From Plantago major (taxonomy: Eukaryota > Streptophyta > Magnoliopsida > Lamiales > Plantaginaceae), in contig JAIFAC010000047.1 in NCBI GenBank assembly GCA_026545765.1, positions 62,001 through 126,000 on the forward strand: 64,000 bases of DNA, given 5' to 3'. The position numbers were made by a program, and so were the translations under genes. The notes beneath the pieces are model-generated. The model saw only the letters and a program-made list of their open reading frames with translations, did not search any database and was not told the origin of the DNA. Shown one piece after another: positions 34,281 to 45,574 of the stretch (position 1 is the first letter of the stretch; each line of letters begins with the position of its first letter).

Positions 34281-35085
34281 AGTATATTAATTCTCCGCTC
34301 CCAAAAAATATAGTTTTTACTAACTTAATTATAAAATGTTACGGTCGGGGCTTGTAACAAAGGTATGGAACGGGTTCGAGAACATCATTAATTCGAATGG
34401 GGTTGAATTCGGGTTGGATGGAACTAGTCATTCCAGCCAGAGACCGTAGAGAAGAGAACCCTTATACCTCATCCTACCGATCGAATTTTATATATAAAGA
34501 AAATGAAATTGAAGGTCTTTACATGTAAAATATTGTTGATAAACATGTAAAGATCAACACACCACCAATTAGCTCATGTGTATCTCTTCTATCTTCTGGA
34601 ACTGAAAAGAGCACGTCTAGAATGTTTGATGCTAATCAAAATAATCGTATATCCGATTCAAAAAAAAACGTTTGTCCAGAATGTTTGATGCTAAGCTATT
34701 TATAATGAGTCTCTTTTAAAACGCTTAATTCTACGTTAATTATTTATAATGTGTTTTAATAAGTCCCTTTTAATATTTTAAATTCCATTATTTCATTTTA
34801 TCTTATTGAATAAATTTATATTTTATTTTAATGAATAAAACAATTTATTTAATTAATAATAGTATTCAAAAAATTGGTGTCTACAGATTCGTCTTGTCGT
34901 GGCCAATTTAAATAGATGTTAAAAATATTTTTTTATTTTTGTAGATAAATTTATATAAGATTAATATTTTATTTTAGTGAATGAAATGATTTATTTAATT
35001 AATAATAATAATAATAATAATTGGTACATAGATTCGCTGTCATGCGTGAATTCAAATATACGTTTTAAAATATTTTTCACTCCAG
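34281..35085. other. AT-rich spacer upstream of the NUP62 remnant
   Basis: No exon is recognised. It contains a diverged tandem duplication: about 34810-34935 and 34952-35080 share TTTATTTAATTAATAATA, then a TTGGT...AGATTCG segment and an AAATATTTTT end. The FG-repeat exons expected upstream of NUP62 exon 35086 are absent. Confidence 0.55.
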
Positions 35086-35833
35086 CATCATCGTCTGGAA
35101 GCACAAGTTCTCTATCACTGTCCTTTAAGCCATCAACCACTTCAGTTTCCTCAGCATCACAACCGCAATCAACTGCTGCTCTGCCTTCCATTGGTCAGAT
35201 ATACTGTCCCTTACTCATGCAGTTGTTTATTACATATGTTCGTACATGTTTATCAATTTAGAATGTATTGCCGTTAATGGGTCAACTAAGTTTACGATTC
35301 ATATATGTGTGTGTAACAGTGTAAGTATTTTACCTAGTATGCCAAGTTCAATTCTGTTTGATCTCTAATTTCAGAAAATGAAAGAACTGGAATTAATTTA
35401 TTTGTTCCTCTCAGTTCTTCATTTTTCATATTGAAGAAAACTAGAGGATGGTGCTTCATGACCAACTTATTTACTCAGTACCATGCAACATGACTTGTGC
35501 TGTCGTATATGTTTGTTGATGTCAAGTAAGAAGAAATATATGGAAATGGTCATGATGTTACATGGGCACCTAATGAGCATTTGAAGCATCAATACTAGGG
35601 ACAGCCGGACTGGGTCTGTATCTGTGGATCCCTCATGTGTAACTTTTGACTGCGACAGAGATAATTGCATTTGGAAATGCAATATGGTATTTTTTTTCCC
35701 TTTTATCAGGGGTACAAGTTAACTTCATATGATAGAAAAGCAGGAATTTAGTTCCATTAACATATAGTATAAGCAAATTATAGTAAGAAGTGAAATTATA
35801 GTAGTATAAGCCGTTTACTGTTCCTGTGGTTAA

Positions 35834-36409
35834 TGTTGGTTTTAGTTGAATGATTATCAAATATGAAGAAAGATTCTGTGGACGGCTGAGATCAAGTGAG
35901 GAGTGATCGATGGTTGAGATCAAACGGGCAGTTAAAAGGAGGGAAAATTAGTTTATTAACTAATTTTCTGACAGCTGGCTTAATTGATCGATTGCAGTTG
36001 ATTGGAGGCTTCATATAAGTTGGTTTCAGTTGCAGAATCAGATAGAGATCATCATCAACACATATCACTTGTCAATTTCTGAGTTTTCGTTACTTGTTGA
36101 GTGAGATTGATGTAAAGAGTGAGTTAGCATAGAGAAGAGATCAATTTTTATTCGATTCTTCTAAAGAAAGATTGAATCTTGTAATTCTCTGAGGGATTTA
36201 TCCTCTGATAGTGAAATCGAGTCATCTGGTCCCGTGCACGTAGATCAATTTGGATCGAAGCACGTTAAATCTCTGTTTATTTCGTTTTCTGCAAGTTTTC
36301 ATGCTTCGGTTTCTTTTGTGACGCTTTGTTCAAGTGGTTGTGACAATTGTTCTTGTTTAGCGACGTTTGTTCTTCGTAACTCGGTTGTTCGTTAAGCAAT
36401 TCCACAACA
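35834..36409 (+). repeat. 5' LTR of the Tork-like Copia
   Basis: It begins TGTTGGTTTTAG and ends CCACAACA, 576 bp. Short AT and GA elements precede the region around 36000, but no unmistakable TATA box stands out. Confidence 0.95.
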
Positions 36410-36411
36410 AG

Positions 36412-36428
36412 TGGCGCCGTCTGTGGGA
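36412..36428 (+). other. Primer binding site of the Tork-like Copia
   Basis: TGGCGCCGTCTGTGGGA starts two bases after the LTR. It is the same 17 bases as in the Tat Gypsy at 7455. Most plant Copia elements use an initiator-Met site (TGGTATCAGAGC), so this is not the usual primer. Confidence 0.8.
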
Positions 36429-36471
36429 AGGTGAAGAAAGAATCGTTGGTTTGCAACTGTAACTTGCATCA

Positions 36472-39400
36472 ATGGCGACCTCTCGATTTGAAATCGAGAA
36501 ACTGACAGAGAAGAGTGACTTCGGTCTGTGGAAGGTGAAGATGAAAGCGGTGCTTGTACAACAAGGAGTAATTGAGGCTATTACTGAAGCATTTCCTGAA
36601 TCTGTAACTGCCACTGAGAAGGCTCAAATCATACAGAAGGCTCACAGTGCTTTGATCTTGGCCATGGGAGACAATGCTCTAAGGGAGGTTGGTGAATTAA
36701 CTACTGCAAAGTTGATTTGGGATAAACTGGAAGCATTATTCAATGCCAAATCTGCTGCAAATAAGATCTTTGCCAAGCAGAGATTGTTCTCATTCAGGAT
36801 GGTGGAAGAAAGATCAATCATCACTCAACTAGAGGAGTTCAAGAAGATTGTCAATGCGCATGATAATCTTGAGACTGAAGTTGAAAACAGGATGAAGAGT
36901 GAAGATAAAGCAATCTTGTTGCTTAGCTCTTTACCTAAGTCTCTTGGCCCATTCAAGGATGCACTGGTTTATGGAAGAAGCACAGGTCTATCAATGGATG
37001 TGATAGAATCTGCACTTAGATCAAGAGAGCTTGAGCTTGCATCTGGTACAAAGTCTTCAACCACAGGAGAAGGGCTGAATGTGAAGTTTCAACAACAAAA
37101 GAACCAGTCTAAATGGAAGAATAGAGCTGATAAGAAGAGAAACATGAGAAACACACCTGATGCAGTGGAAAAGAGGAAGTGCTATCATTGCCACAAGCAA
37201 GGACATCTAAAGAAAGATTGCCCCACATTCAAGAGGAATCAATCAGGTCTAATCCCTCACAATTTTCAAACTAACACTACTGTAAATAATCCTGCAACTG
37301 GTAGTGACTATGATAGTGCAGATGCTCTATGTGTAACTGATCATAGTGTTATGCCTGTGTGGATTATGGATTTTGGCTGCTCTTTTCACATGTGTTACAT
37401 TAAAGAATGGTTTAGTGATATGAAGTATAAAAATGCTGGAAATGTGTTGTTAGGAGATGACTTTCCCCATAAAGTTAAGGGGACTGGTAGTGTGAAAATT
37501 AAACTGCATGATGGGATAATTAGAGTGCTAAGTGATGTGAAGTATATACCTAGTCTCAAGAGAAATCTGATCTCTCTAGGTAAGCTAGATTCCATGAGAT
37601 ACTCTTTTGGTTCTGTAAATGGCATTTTGCAGGTGAAAAATGGTGACAAGGTGCTACTGCAAGGTCACAAATGCCATGAACTATACTATCTGCAAGGCAC
37701 AACAATCACAGGTGAATCTGCAAATGTGATCTCTGATAGCTCAACCATTTGGCATAACAGATTGGCTCATCTTAGTGAAAAGGGACTAAGAGAACTTGCA
37801 AAGCAAGGTTTACTGGATAAAGATAACATCACAAAGCTCAGCTTCTGTGAGATCTGCATAATGGGAAAATCTCATAAAATAAATATGGGAACTGGTCAGC
37901 ACATCACCAAGGCACCATTGAATTATATTCATTATGACTTGTGGGGGCCTGCAAGGACAACAACTATAGGAGGAGGGAGATACTTTATGTCAATTATTGA
38001 TGATTTCTCCAGGAAGGTGTGGATCTACATACTTAAGAGCAAAGATGAAGCTTTTCACAGATTTAATGATTGGATCAATGAAGTAGAGAATCAGTCAGGT
38101 AATACAGTAAAACATCTGAGAACTGATAATGGGCTTGAGTATTTGTCCACTGAATTCAATGAGTATTGTGCAAAGAAAGGTATCATCAGACATAGAACCA
38201 TTCCTGGCACACCACAACAGAATGGAGTGGCTGAAAGGATGAATAGAACACTATTGGAGAGGGTGAGGTGCATGATACTTAGCTCAGGAGTTTCTAAATC
38301 ACAATGGGGGGAAGCAATTAACACAGCTTGTTTCCTCATCAATAGAAGTCCATCTGCACCATTAAATTTTAAAACTCCAGAAGAAATATGGTCAGGAAGG
38401 AAGCCTGATTTATCAAATCTGAAGGTATTTGGCTGTCTAGCAATGGCACATGTGAAGGGGGACAAACTAGAGACCAGGGCAATTAAATGCATTTTTCTGG
38501 GATACCCCAAGGGAGTTAAAGGTTACAAACTCTGGTGTATTGAACCAGGCAAAAGAAAATGTCTTTTAAGTAGAGATGTAACCTTTAATGAGCACTGTAT
38601 GCCACTAAAAGAGAAAATTACTACTCATGAGGTAATTCAGGGAGATAGCAGTGGTGAAACCACTTCAGGGAGCATTCAGACTGAGAATGTTGGAGTTAGC
38701 ATTGAGGTGGAGCCTATGATCAATCAACCAGTGAATGATCATAATCAGGAAGAAGATGAATACATAATACATCAGAATCATGACAATACAGATGACAATG
38801 ACATATCAGAACAACCAGTTGAGACTACTGCTAATGAAGATTATCAACTCTCCAGAGATAGGGTGAGGAGAACACACACAGCTCCTAATATGTATGGTTT
38901 TGGAAGAGCTGCAAGGTCTTACATGGTGTCATATGCCCTAATTACAGCTGAGGAGGTTGTATCTCAGGAACCAGCAACTTACAGAGAGGCAACAACATGT
39001 TCTGAGAAAGAAAAGTGGATTGAAGCTATTTCAGAAGAGCTAAATTCATTAAATAAAAATCACACATGGGATATTGTTTCTATACCAAATAGGCATAAGC
39101 TGGTGGGATGCAAATGGATCTTCAAGAAAAAGATTGAAGTTGCAAATGGAGATCAAATCAGATATAAGGCCAGGCTTGTTGCAAAGGGCTTTACACAAAG
39201 AGAAGGTGTTGACTATAATGAAATTTTCTCACCTGTAGTAAAGCACACTTCTCTCAGGTTGTTACTTGCATTAGTGACTCAGAATGGTATGTTTCTTCAT
39301 CAGCTTGATGTTAAAACTGCATTCTTTCATGGAGAGCTAAAAGAGACTATTTATATGCACCTACCTGAGGGACTTGAATTGAAAGATAGATCAAACAAGG

Positions 39401-40554
39401 CTTGTTTACTGAGAAAATCTCTGTATGGTCTGAAGCAAAGCCCCAGACAATGGTACATGAGATTTGATCAATACATCACTTCAATTGGTTTCAGGAGAAG
39501 TAGTTATGACAGCTGTGTATATTTGTCAGGGAATTCTGAAACTGGGATCACTTACCTGTTACTGTATGTTGATGATATGCTAATAGCTAGCAAGACCATG
39601 TCAGAATTGAGAGCACTAAAAGAGAAATTATATTCAGAGTTTGAGATGAAGAATCTGGGAGATGCAAAGAGAATACTAGGAATGGATATTGAGAGAAATA
39701 GATCACTTGATTCACTAGTTCTATCTCAGAGTGACTATCTCAAGAAAGTGCTTATGAAATACAATATGCACAAGTCTAAGTGTGCATCTGTGCCAATTCA
39801 ACCTGGTGTGAAACTTTCTCTGAGTCAAAATGCTATAGAAGCAGATGAAATCAAGTATATGAATACAGTTCCATATGCTAGTGCTGTGGGGAGTCTGATA
39901 TATTCCATGGTTTGCTGTAGACCAGATTTAGCTTGCATAATGAGTGTAGTGAGCAGGTTCATGACAGGAGCAGGTAAACAACATTGGGAAGCTGTGAAGT
40001 ATCTGCTGAGATACATTCAAGGAACAACAGATCTTGGTTTAATGTTCAAAAGAAGGAATGATCACAGTACAGCTTTAGTTGGTTATGTGGACTCAGATTT
40101 TGCAGCAAATATAGACACAAGAAAGTCTCTAACTGGTTATGTCTTTACAATGTATGGGACTGCAATCAGTTGGAAATCAAGCCAACAAAATGTAGTTGCT
40201 CTATCAACTACTGAGGCAGAATTCATGGCATTAACAGAAGCAGTGAAGGAAGCAATCTGGTTGCAGGGATTACTTGGTGAATTTGGAGTGAATCAGAGTT
40301 GTGTTCCTATCTATTGTGATAATCAAGGAGCAATACAACTCACAAAACATCAAATGTTTCATGACAGGACCAAACATATAGACATCAGGCTGCATTTTGT
40401 TAGAGATGTAATTGCACAAGGATCTGTGAAGATTTTGAAGATTGATACAGAAGATAACACTTCTGATTGCTTGACAAAGGCTGTGGGTGTGCAGAAATTT
40501 GTCAAGTGTGTTGCACTAATGGGAATGAAGAGAAGGGAAGCAGCTCTAACTTAG
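36472..40554 (+). CDS. Tork-like Copia gag-pol polyprotein, uninterrupted
   Basis: A single frame of 1360 residues, typical of full Copia polyproteins. Gag covers about residues 1-250 (F-x-LWKVKMKAVL near the start) and ends in the CCHC knuckle CYHCHKQGHLKKDC (about 237-250). The protease region has D300-F-G in IMDFGCSFHM, where the catalytic motif should read D-S/T-G. Integrase has the HHCC finger (HNRLAH...CEICIMGK) and the acidic triad in HYDLWGP, RTDNGLE and VAERMNRT. RT has YGLKQ and YVDD near residue 1032. RNase H has YVDSDFA, STTEAEF and YCDNQ. Apart from the protease change it looks competent. The start chosen is the first ATG after the PBS. Confidence 0.95.
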   Translation: MATSRFEIEKLTEKSDFGLWKVKMKAVLVQQGVIEAITEAFPESVTATEKAQIIQKAHSALILAMGDNALREVGELTTAKLIWDKLEALFNAKSAANKIFAKQRLFSFRMVEERSIITQLEEFKKIVNAHDNLETEVENRMKSEDKAILLLSSLPKSLGPFKDALVYGRSTGLSMDVIESALRSRELELASGTKSSTTGEGLNVKFQQQKNQSKWKNRADKKRNMRNTPDAVEKRKCYHCHKQGHLKKDCPTFKRNQSGLIPHNFQTNTTVNNPATGSDYDSADALCVTDHSVMPVWIMDFGCSFHMCYIKEWFSDMKYKNAGNVLLGDDFPHKVKGTGSVKIKLHDGIIRVLSDVKYIPSLKRNLISLGKLDSMRYSFGSVNGILQVKNGDKVLLQGHKCHELYYLQGTTITGESANVISDSSTIWHNRLAHLSEKGLRELAKQGLLDKDNITKLSFCEICIMGKSHKINMGTGQHITKAPLNYIHYDLWGPARTTTIGGGRYFMSIIDDFSRKVWIYILKSKDEAFHRFNDWINEVENQSGNTVKHLRTDNGLEYLSTEFNEYCAKKGIIRHRTIPGTPQQNGVAERMNRTLLERVRCMILSSGVSKSQWGEAINTACFLINRSPSAPLNFKTPEEIWSGRKPDLSNLKVFGCLAMAHVKGDKLETRAIKCIFLGYPKGVKGYKLWCIEPGKRKCLLSRDVTFNEHCMPLKEKITTHEVIQGDSSGETTSGSIQTENVGVSIEVEPMINQPVNDHNQEEDEYIIHQNHDNTDDNDISEQPVETTANEDYQLSRDRVRRTHTAPNMYGFGRAARSYMVSYALITAEEVVSQEPATYREATTCSEKEKWIEAISEELNSLNKNHTWDIVSIPNRHKLVGCKWIFKKKIEVANGDQIRYKARLVAKGFTQREGVDYNEIFSPVVKHTSLRLLLALVTQNGMFLHQLDVKTAFFHGELKETIYMHLPEGLELKDRSNKACLLRKSLYGLKQSPRQWYMRFDQYITSIGFRRSSYDSCVYLSGNSETGITYLLLYVDDMLIASKTMSELRALKEKLYSEFEMKNLGDAKRILGMDIERNRSLDSLVLSQSDYLKKVLMKYNMHKSKCASVPIQPGVKLSLSQNAIEADEIKYMNTVPYASAVGSLIYSMVCCRPDLACIMSVVSRFMTGAGKQHWEAVKYLLRYIQGTTDLGLMFKRRNDHSTALVGYVDSDFAANIDTRKSLTGYVFTMYGTAISWKSSQQNVVALSTTEAEFMALTEAVKEAIWLQGLLGEFGVNQSCVPIYCDNQGAIQLTKHQMFHDRTKHIDIRLHFVRDVIAQGSVKILKIDTEDNTSDCLTKAVGVQKFVKCVALMGMKRREAALT

Positions 40555-40590
40555 GAGCTGGACATATGGATCAGATGAATCATTGAACTA

Positions 40591-40601
40591 AGGTGGAGAA
40601 T
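40591..40601 (+). other. Polypurine tract of the Tork-like Copia
   Basis: AGGTGGAGAAT directly precedes the TGTTGG start of the 3' LTR. Confidence 0.8.
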
Positions 40602-41180
40602 TGTTGGTTTAGTTGAATGATTATCAAATATATGAAGAAAGATTCTGTGGACGGCTGACATCGAGTGAGGAGTGATCAACGGTTGAGATCAAACGGGCAG
40701 TTAAAAGGAGGGAAAATTAGTTTATTAACTAATTTTCTGACAGCTGGCTTAATTGATCGATTGCAGTTGATTGGAGACTTCATATAAGTTGGTTTCAGTT
40801 GCAGAATCAGATAGAGATCATCATCAACACATATCACTTGTCAATTTCTGAGTTTTCGTTACTTGTTGAGTGAGATTGATGTAAAGAGTGAGTTAGCATA
40901 GAGAAGAGAGATCAATTGTTATTCGATTCTTCTAAAGAAAGATTGAATCTTGTAATTCCCTGAGGGATTTATCCTCTGATAGTGAAATCGAGTCATCTGG
41001 TCCCGTGCACGTAGATCAATTTGGATCGAAGCACGTTAAATCTCTGTTTATTTCGCTTTCTGCAAGTTTTCATGCTTTCGGTTTCTTTTACACGCTTTGT
41101 TCAAGTGGTTGTGACGATTGTTCTTGTTTAGCGACGTTTGTTCTTCGTAACTCAGTTGTTCGTTAAGCATTTCCACAACA
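40602..41180 (+). repeat. 3' LTR of the Tork-like Copia
   Basis: It begins TGTTGGTTTAG and ends CCACAACA, 579 bp, near-identical to the 5' LTR and followed by the GTTAA target duplication. Confidence 0.95.
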
Positions 41181-41334
41181 GTTAATATAATTTGAAATTC
41201 TCTATTCCTTTGTGAGAAGTGAAATGTTCATTATGTATAAGCAAATTATAGTTGTATAAGCCGCTTGCTGTTCCTATGGTTAATATAATTTGAAATTCTC
41301 TATTCCTTTGTGAGAAGTGAAATGTTCTATTATG
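41181..41334 (+). repeat. 98-bp tandem duplication in the NUP62 intron
   Basis: GTTAATATAATTTGAAATTC and the following bases start at 41181 and again at 41279. The sequence before the second copy (GTATAAGC...TGTTCCTATG) matches the left flank of the Copia (about 35767-35828). The intron therefore already held a tandem duplication, and the Copia landed inside its first copy. Confidence 0.85.
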
Positions 41335-44300
41335 TTGGTGATTAAAGTTCATCAGTGTCTTCAAGTGCTTTGCATTGTAACTCTGGCAACAGTAGTGATG
41401 TTCTAAATTCTTATAGGTTGATCTGTTCTTAATTTACTCATTGTTCTACTTTTCTTTCCGTAACTGAGATACATAGCTGGTAGTTTATCTGGTGTCATAA
41501 GTCCTCATCCTTTATATTGTAGGTTTTCCCACCGGGACTTCAAAGTGCAGCAACTGCCAGCACTTCTAGTCAAGTATCATCAGTGCTTGCAGCTTCCAGT
41601 AGTGGGTATGTGAATTTGTTCTCAATACTGTTGAAATCTTTATCTCAAATGCTGCATATATCGTTTTATGTTTTGTGGAATGGCTCTATTGGTCCCTGTC
41701 ACATTTTTCGTTCTGCTGTGTCTGCTTTGAGTGCTTTCAGCAGTAATATCCATGAAAAATAATACGGAGAGCAATTACTGTGGTGATAAAATAAATATTC
41801 TATGTGCCATCCCTAGCTTTGACATCACTCCAGGAACAATGGAACATAACATTCCTTGAGTGGTGTTTAATAAGTACTAGAATAAGATACTGATGACTTG
41901 AACATGAGAACTCTGGGTTGCTAATGATAAGATAAAAGAAAGTCCCTTTTTTTTATGTCAAACGTAAATGAAAGCTGTACTTCAGTTTGTTTTTTAGCCA
42001 TTTGAATTTTGTGCATCAGAAACCTACGGGGTTAGAAATGCCAATGTTCCACTTGGTTTTACTTGCCTTGTAGGACTACTACGACCACAAGTACAGCATT
42101 AGCCTCTACGCCTAAATTACCATCTGAAATCACCGGGAAAACAGTTGAGGAGGTAAATCTTTGTCCAGCATAATACTATCATAGTTTACAAATTTTTTAT
42201 GTTTCTCTTTTGCTTCTCCTGCCATGTGCTTTTCAATATTCTGTAACCTGAATTTATTTTCATAGATCATTAAGGAATGGAATGCTGAATTGCAAGAGCG
42301 CACTGGAAAATTCCGGAAACAAGCTAATGCTATAGCTGAGTGGGACCGTAGGATTTTGCAGAATCGTGATATTTTTCTAAGGCTTGAGGTAGTTTATTTG
42401 CTTATGCTGGCGTTTAAGATATCACTGCATTGCCAATTTGGATCTATGCCTATATTTATTAGTACTTGCTGCTCAGGTACAAGTTTCTCATTTTGTACTA
42501 TTGTCTTTTTAAAGGTTCGTTTTTCCACAAGTCTATCCTTAGCATACAAGAAGATACGTAAAAAAACTTATGTAATGAAAGTAACATTATAATGATTATA
42601 CTTCCATAACCCTTCCTCCATTATCTTTAGATAGTTTACATTTATTTACATTATTTAAGATGAGAGAGACCATCTGAACTTTCTTTGCAAGGGTTCTATG
42701 TTATTAATGGTTGTTATAAATGCCACGGCAAGGCTGTGTATAATATGTGTCCACTGTATGATTTGAATCCTCCAAAAAGAACTATTATTCTTCTTGTTGT
42801 TACCGTGTCACATATATCTTGGTTTGATGTTCATCATAAAAAATAAGGGAGTATATCTGTAGTGTAGCACGGTGTTTATTTTGTACAGATATATGATCTG
42901 GAATTCAAGTTATGAATCATTGCCATAATTGTCCACTATTCTGGATGGCTTACAATTTTCTGGTTGATTGTTTTTGTTTGTGATGCTTAATATTTTTTCA
43001 GATTGAAGTTGCCAAGGTGGTTGAGACAAAAGGTAGCCTGGAACGGCAGCTTGAGTTAATAGAAACACATCAAGATGAGGTATTACTGGCTTAACTAATT
43101 GTGCTTCACTTTGAGTATGTGTTATGGCTTGTGAAGGTGTCCGGGTTTTGGACACAGCAGTTTAATCTCTGTCTAAGACTCTAAACAACATCTATTGTTT
43201 AGAACTTGGCATTTCATGTTCCCAACAAAAGCACACAGTTACTTTTGCAAATACCAATAATAATATGCTTTGCCACTGCTGTTACCTTTTTGCTGGTCTT
43301 AATCCAACTAAAATTTTATTTGTTTTCATAATACTGAATTGGAACTCCATTGTTAAAGTGATATTGTGGAGATTTCCCGTCAAGTACTATTTATGGTCAA
43401 GTTGAAACGTTAACATATTATGTATATAAAACTGATTTTGAAATTATTTTGTTGCAAGGTTGATAAAGCATTGCAAAGTATGGAGGCAGAAGCTGAGCGA
43501 ATATACAGAGAGGAGCAAGGAATGCTTCTTGATGATGTTGCTGCATCAACAAGAGATGCCATGTAAGTAAAGCGCTTGACGATTAGTTTACGCCATTCTA
43601 GTGGATGGCCTTAACAGATGTCATGTGATCTCTGTCTGACTCTGTAATGCATCTGGCCCAATGCAAAAGTTTTTGTTGCTGGACATGATGGCACATTGTG
43701 GTCATAACCGATTAATTCTCAATTTTCCATAAAGGAACAGTTATTGACGTGGAAACCTAAATTTTAATTGTGCATTTGTCTGTCAAATACTATATGTATT
43801 TTTCTTGACGCTGATTAGATGATGCATCACTTTCTTGTTATTTTAATTCAGGTACGAGCAGCCTGAGTTGATAGAACAGGAACTGGAGCAAATGACAGAG
43901 CAAATCAAATCAATTATTAATACTCTGAATGCCAATCAGGTAATGTTTGTTTTTCCGTTCTTTTTTCTCATGTTGTTGCGTAGTGTAAAGCTGAAGATAG
44001 AATCAGAGTATCAGACCGGTTAATAATATTGATTACCTGTTGCTACATATTAGGGTGGAGAGCTTGAGGCAACTGATGGAATGACCCCTCTGGATGTTGT
44101 CGTCAAAATCTTGAACAATCAGCTTAGTTCACTGATGTGGATTGACGAGAAGGTTTGTTCTTACTTGCGCATACAGTTCACTTGCTCTGCCATGTTCCTT
44201 GTATTTCTCTGAGCATCTCACAATTATTACTTGAACGTTGGACATACGTAATACACTTTTGTTTGCTTGTCACATTGCTTGTTGGGGGTGTATCTATTTC

Positions 44301-44745
44301 TCTAATGGTCCTTGGCTATATTATTTACAATTTGAACATGTTTTTGCCATCTTACCCGTATTCTTTATCAAGAAGCTTGGTCTTTGTGCTAGATCACCAT
44401 CCAAATTAGTCCTGTATGTTATTCTCATGTTCATTTTTTCCCCTTTAAGCTGGTCATATTTTCGATTTAATTTTTCACCAGATGCAACGTAGTGTTATAT
44501 TTTGAAATGTTTGTTACTCCTGGTCCAGACTACCAGTATCTGCTTATGTTACTGTGAGCTAGCTGTGAACATTAAATTTCTAGATGTTTCCAAGGTTAAT
44601 GTCTGCTAATCTGTGCTCTATGCAGGCTGAGGAATTCTCATCCCGGATTTGGAGACTAGCAACCCAAGGTTCTACTGGCATCGTGAATTGGTTGCCCCAA
44701 AGTATTGGTTGGCCTGAGTTCCGTTGTTTCTTGCACGGTTTTTAA

Positions 44746-45574
44746 GCCCGTTCTTTTTGGAGATTGAAAGGATCAGAATTGCATCTGTTTTCAACACGGC
44801 GATGCTAAGAGAGATGAGTAGCACAGTCAGAAACTATATTTCATCCCGAGTTTCATGCAATTGGCATATGGATTTGTAGGTTTCTTATTGACGGAATGTT
44901 TAAGATTTTTGTGGAGAGGACTTGCTACTCCTAGTTATTGATTGCATTTTCTGTAAAAGAAATTGTAAGGCAGAAGCCTCACATGAACGTAGTTTTGGTT
45001 GATAATTTTGTAAAGATTTCAATTTTACTTTTGTGAAAGTTTAGTTTTCGTATCATGGTGTTTTCCTTGTCATTACAGTGCAAGTGTTTGTCTTGTAGTC
45101 TACTTATTGAGGTCGAGTCTGTTTAAAACGATACCGAGAGCTGATAAATAGTGGGTATACATATAGTTGAGGGCCTTGAGGCATAGTAAAACTGAGTGTT
45201 AATGGATAAAGGGCTGACGCTTTATATAGTCCATAAACAGAGTGACAAATACAATATAGTAACAAAGGTAAACTTTAAAGGGTCACTGGATGGGCAAGTT
45301 CAGTAGAAATGTAACATGACCAAGTTGACACCAAAATGCATGTCAAATCAACATATCAAGAAATCCCAAACATCAAAATGTATGGCAAAATAACATATCA
45401 ACAAATTCCAAACATGACATGAAACCCTTTTCAACTAATCCAGCTTGTTTGATTTACTGGAGATTTATAGCATGATTGTCTGAGCTAATGCCTTTGGGTG
45501 AAGTTTAAGCACCTCTAGCCTGAGCAACAACAACAACGATCGTAAGAATAATCACCGATAATAGCATGGAAGAT
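44746..45574. other. NUP62 3' UTR and intergenic sequence
   Basis: Sequence downstream of the NUP62 stop with T-rich stretches that could hold its polyadenylation signals. No other gene is recognised before the minus-strand exon at 45575. Confidence 0.4.

Larger units (their letters stand above)
35834..41180 (+). mobile_element. Complete Tork-like Copia element in a NUP62 intron
   Basis: The element is 5,347 bp. The 5' LTR (35834-36409), PBS, one uninterrupted gag-pol frame, PPT and 3' LTR (40602-41180) are all present. A perfect 5-bp target duplication GTTAA lies at 35829-35833 and 41181-41185. The LTRs differ at roughly 15 positions in 577 bp by eye, so the insertion is young but not brand new. 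It lies in the same orientation as NUP62. The gag and RT sequence look most like the Tork lineage (Tnt1/Tto1 relatives). Confidence 0.95.
35086..44745 (+). pseudogene. NUP62: Nucleoporin NUP62 (Nsp1_C domain), 5'-truncated and interrupted
   Basis: NUP62 is a central-channel nuclear pore protein. Exons with GT-AG borders: 35086-35193 (Ser/Thr-rich), 41523-41605, 42074-42152, 42266-42388, 43002-43079, 43459-43562, 43852-43939, 44054-44152 and 44626-44745. From 41523 on all phases agree. The sequence shows PKLPSEITGKTVEE, IIKEWNAELQERTGKFRKQA, IEVAKVVETKGSLERQLELI and LNNQLSSLMWIDEK, the coiled-coil Nsp1_C domain that binds NUP54/NUP58. The N-terminal FG repeats are missing. The first exon does not join 41523 in phase, so an exon is lost or shifted. 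A one-base loss near 44675 replaces the conserved end with about 20 unrelated residues. A Copia occupies the first intron. Confidence 0.85.
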
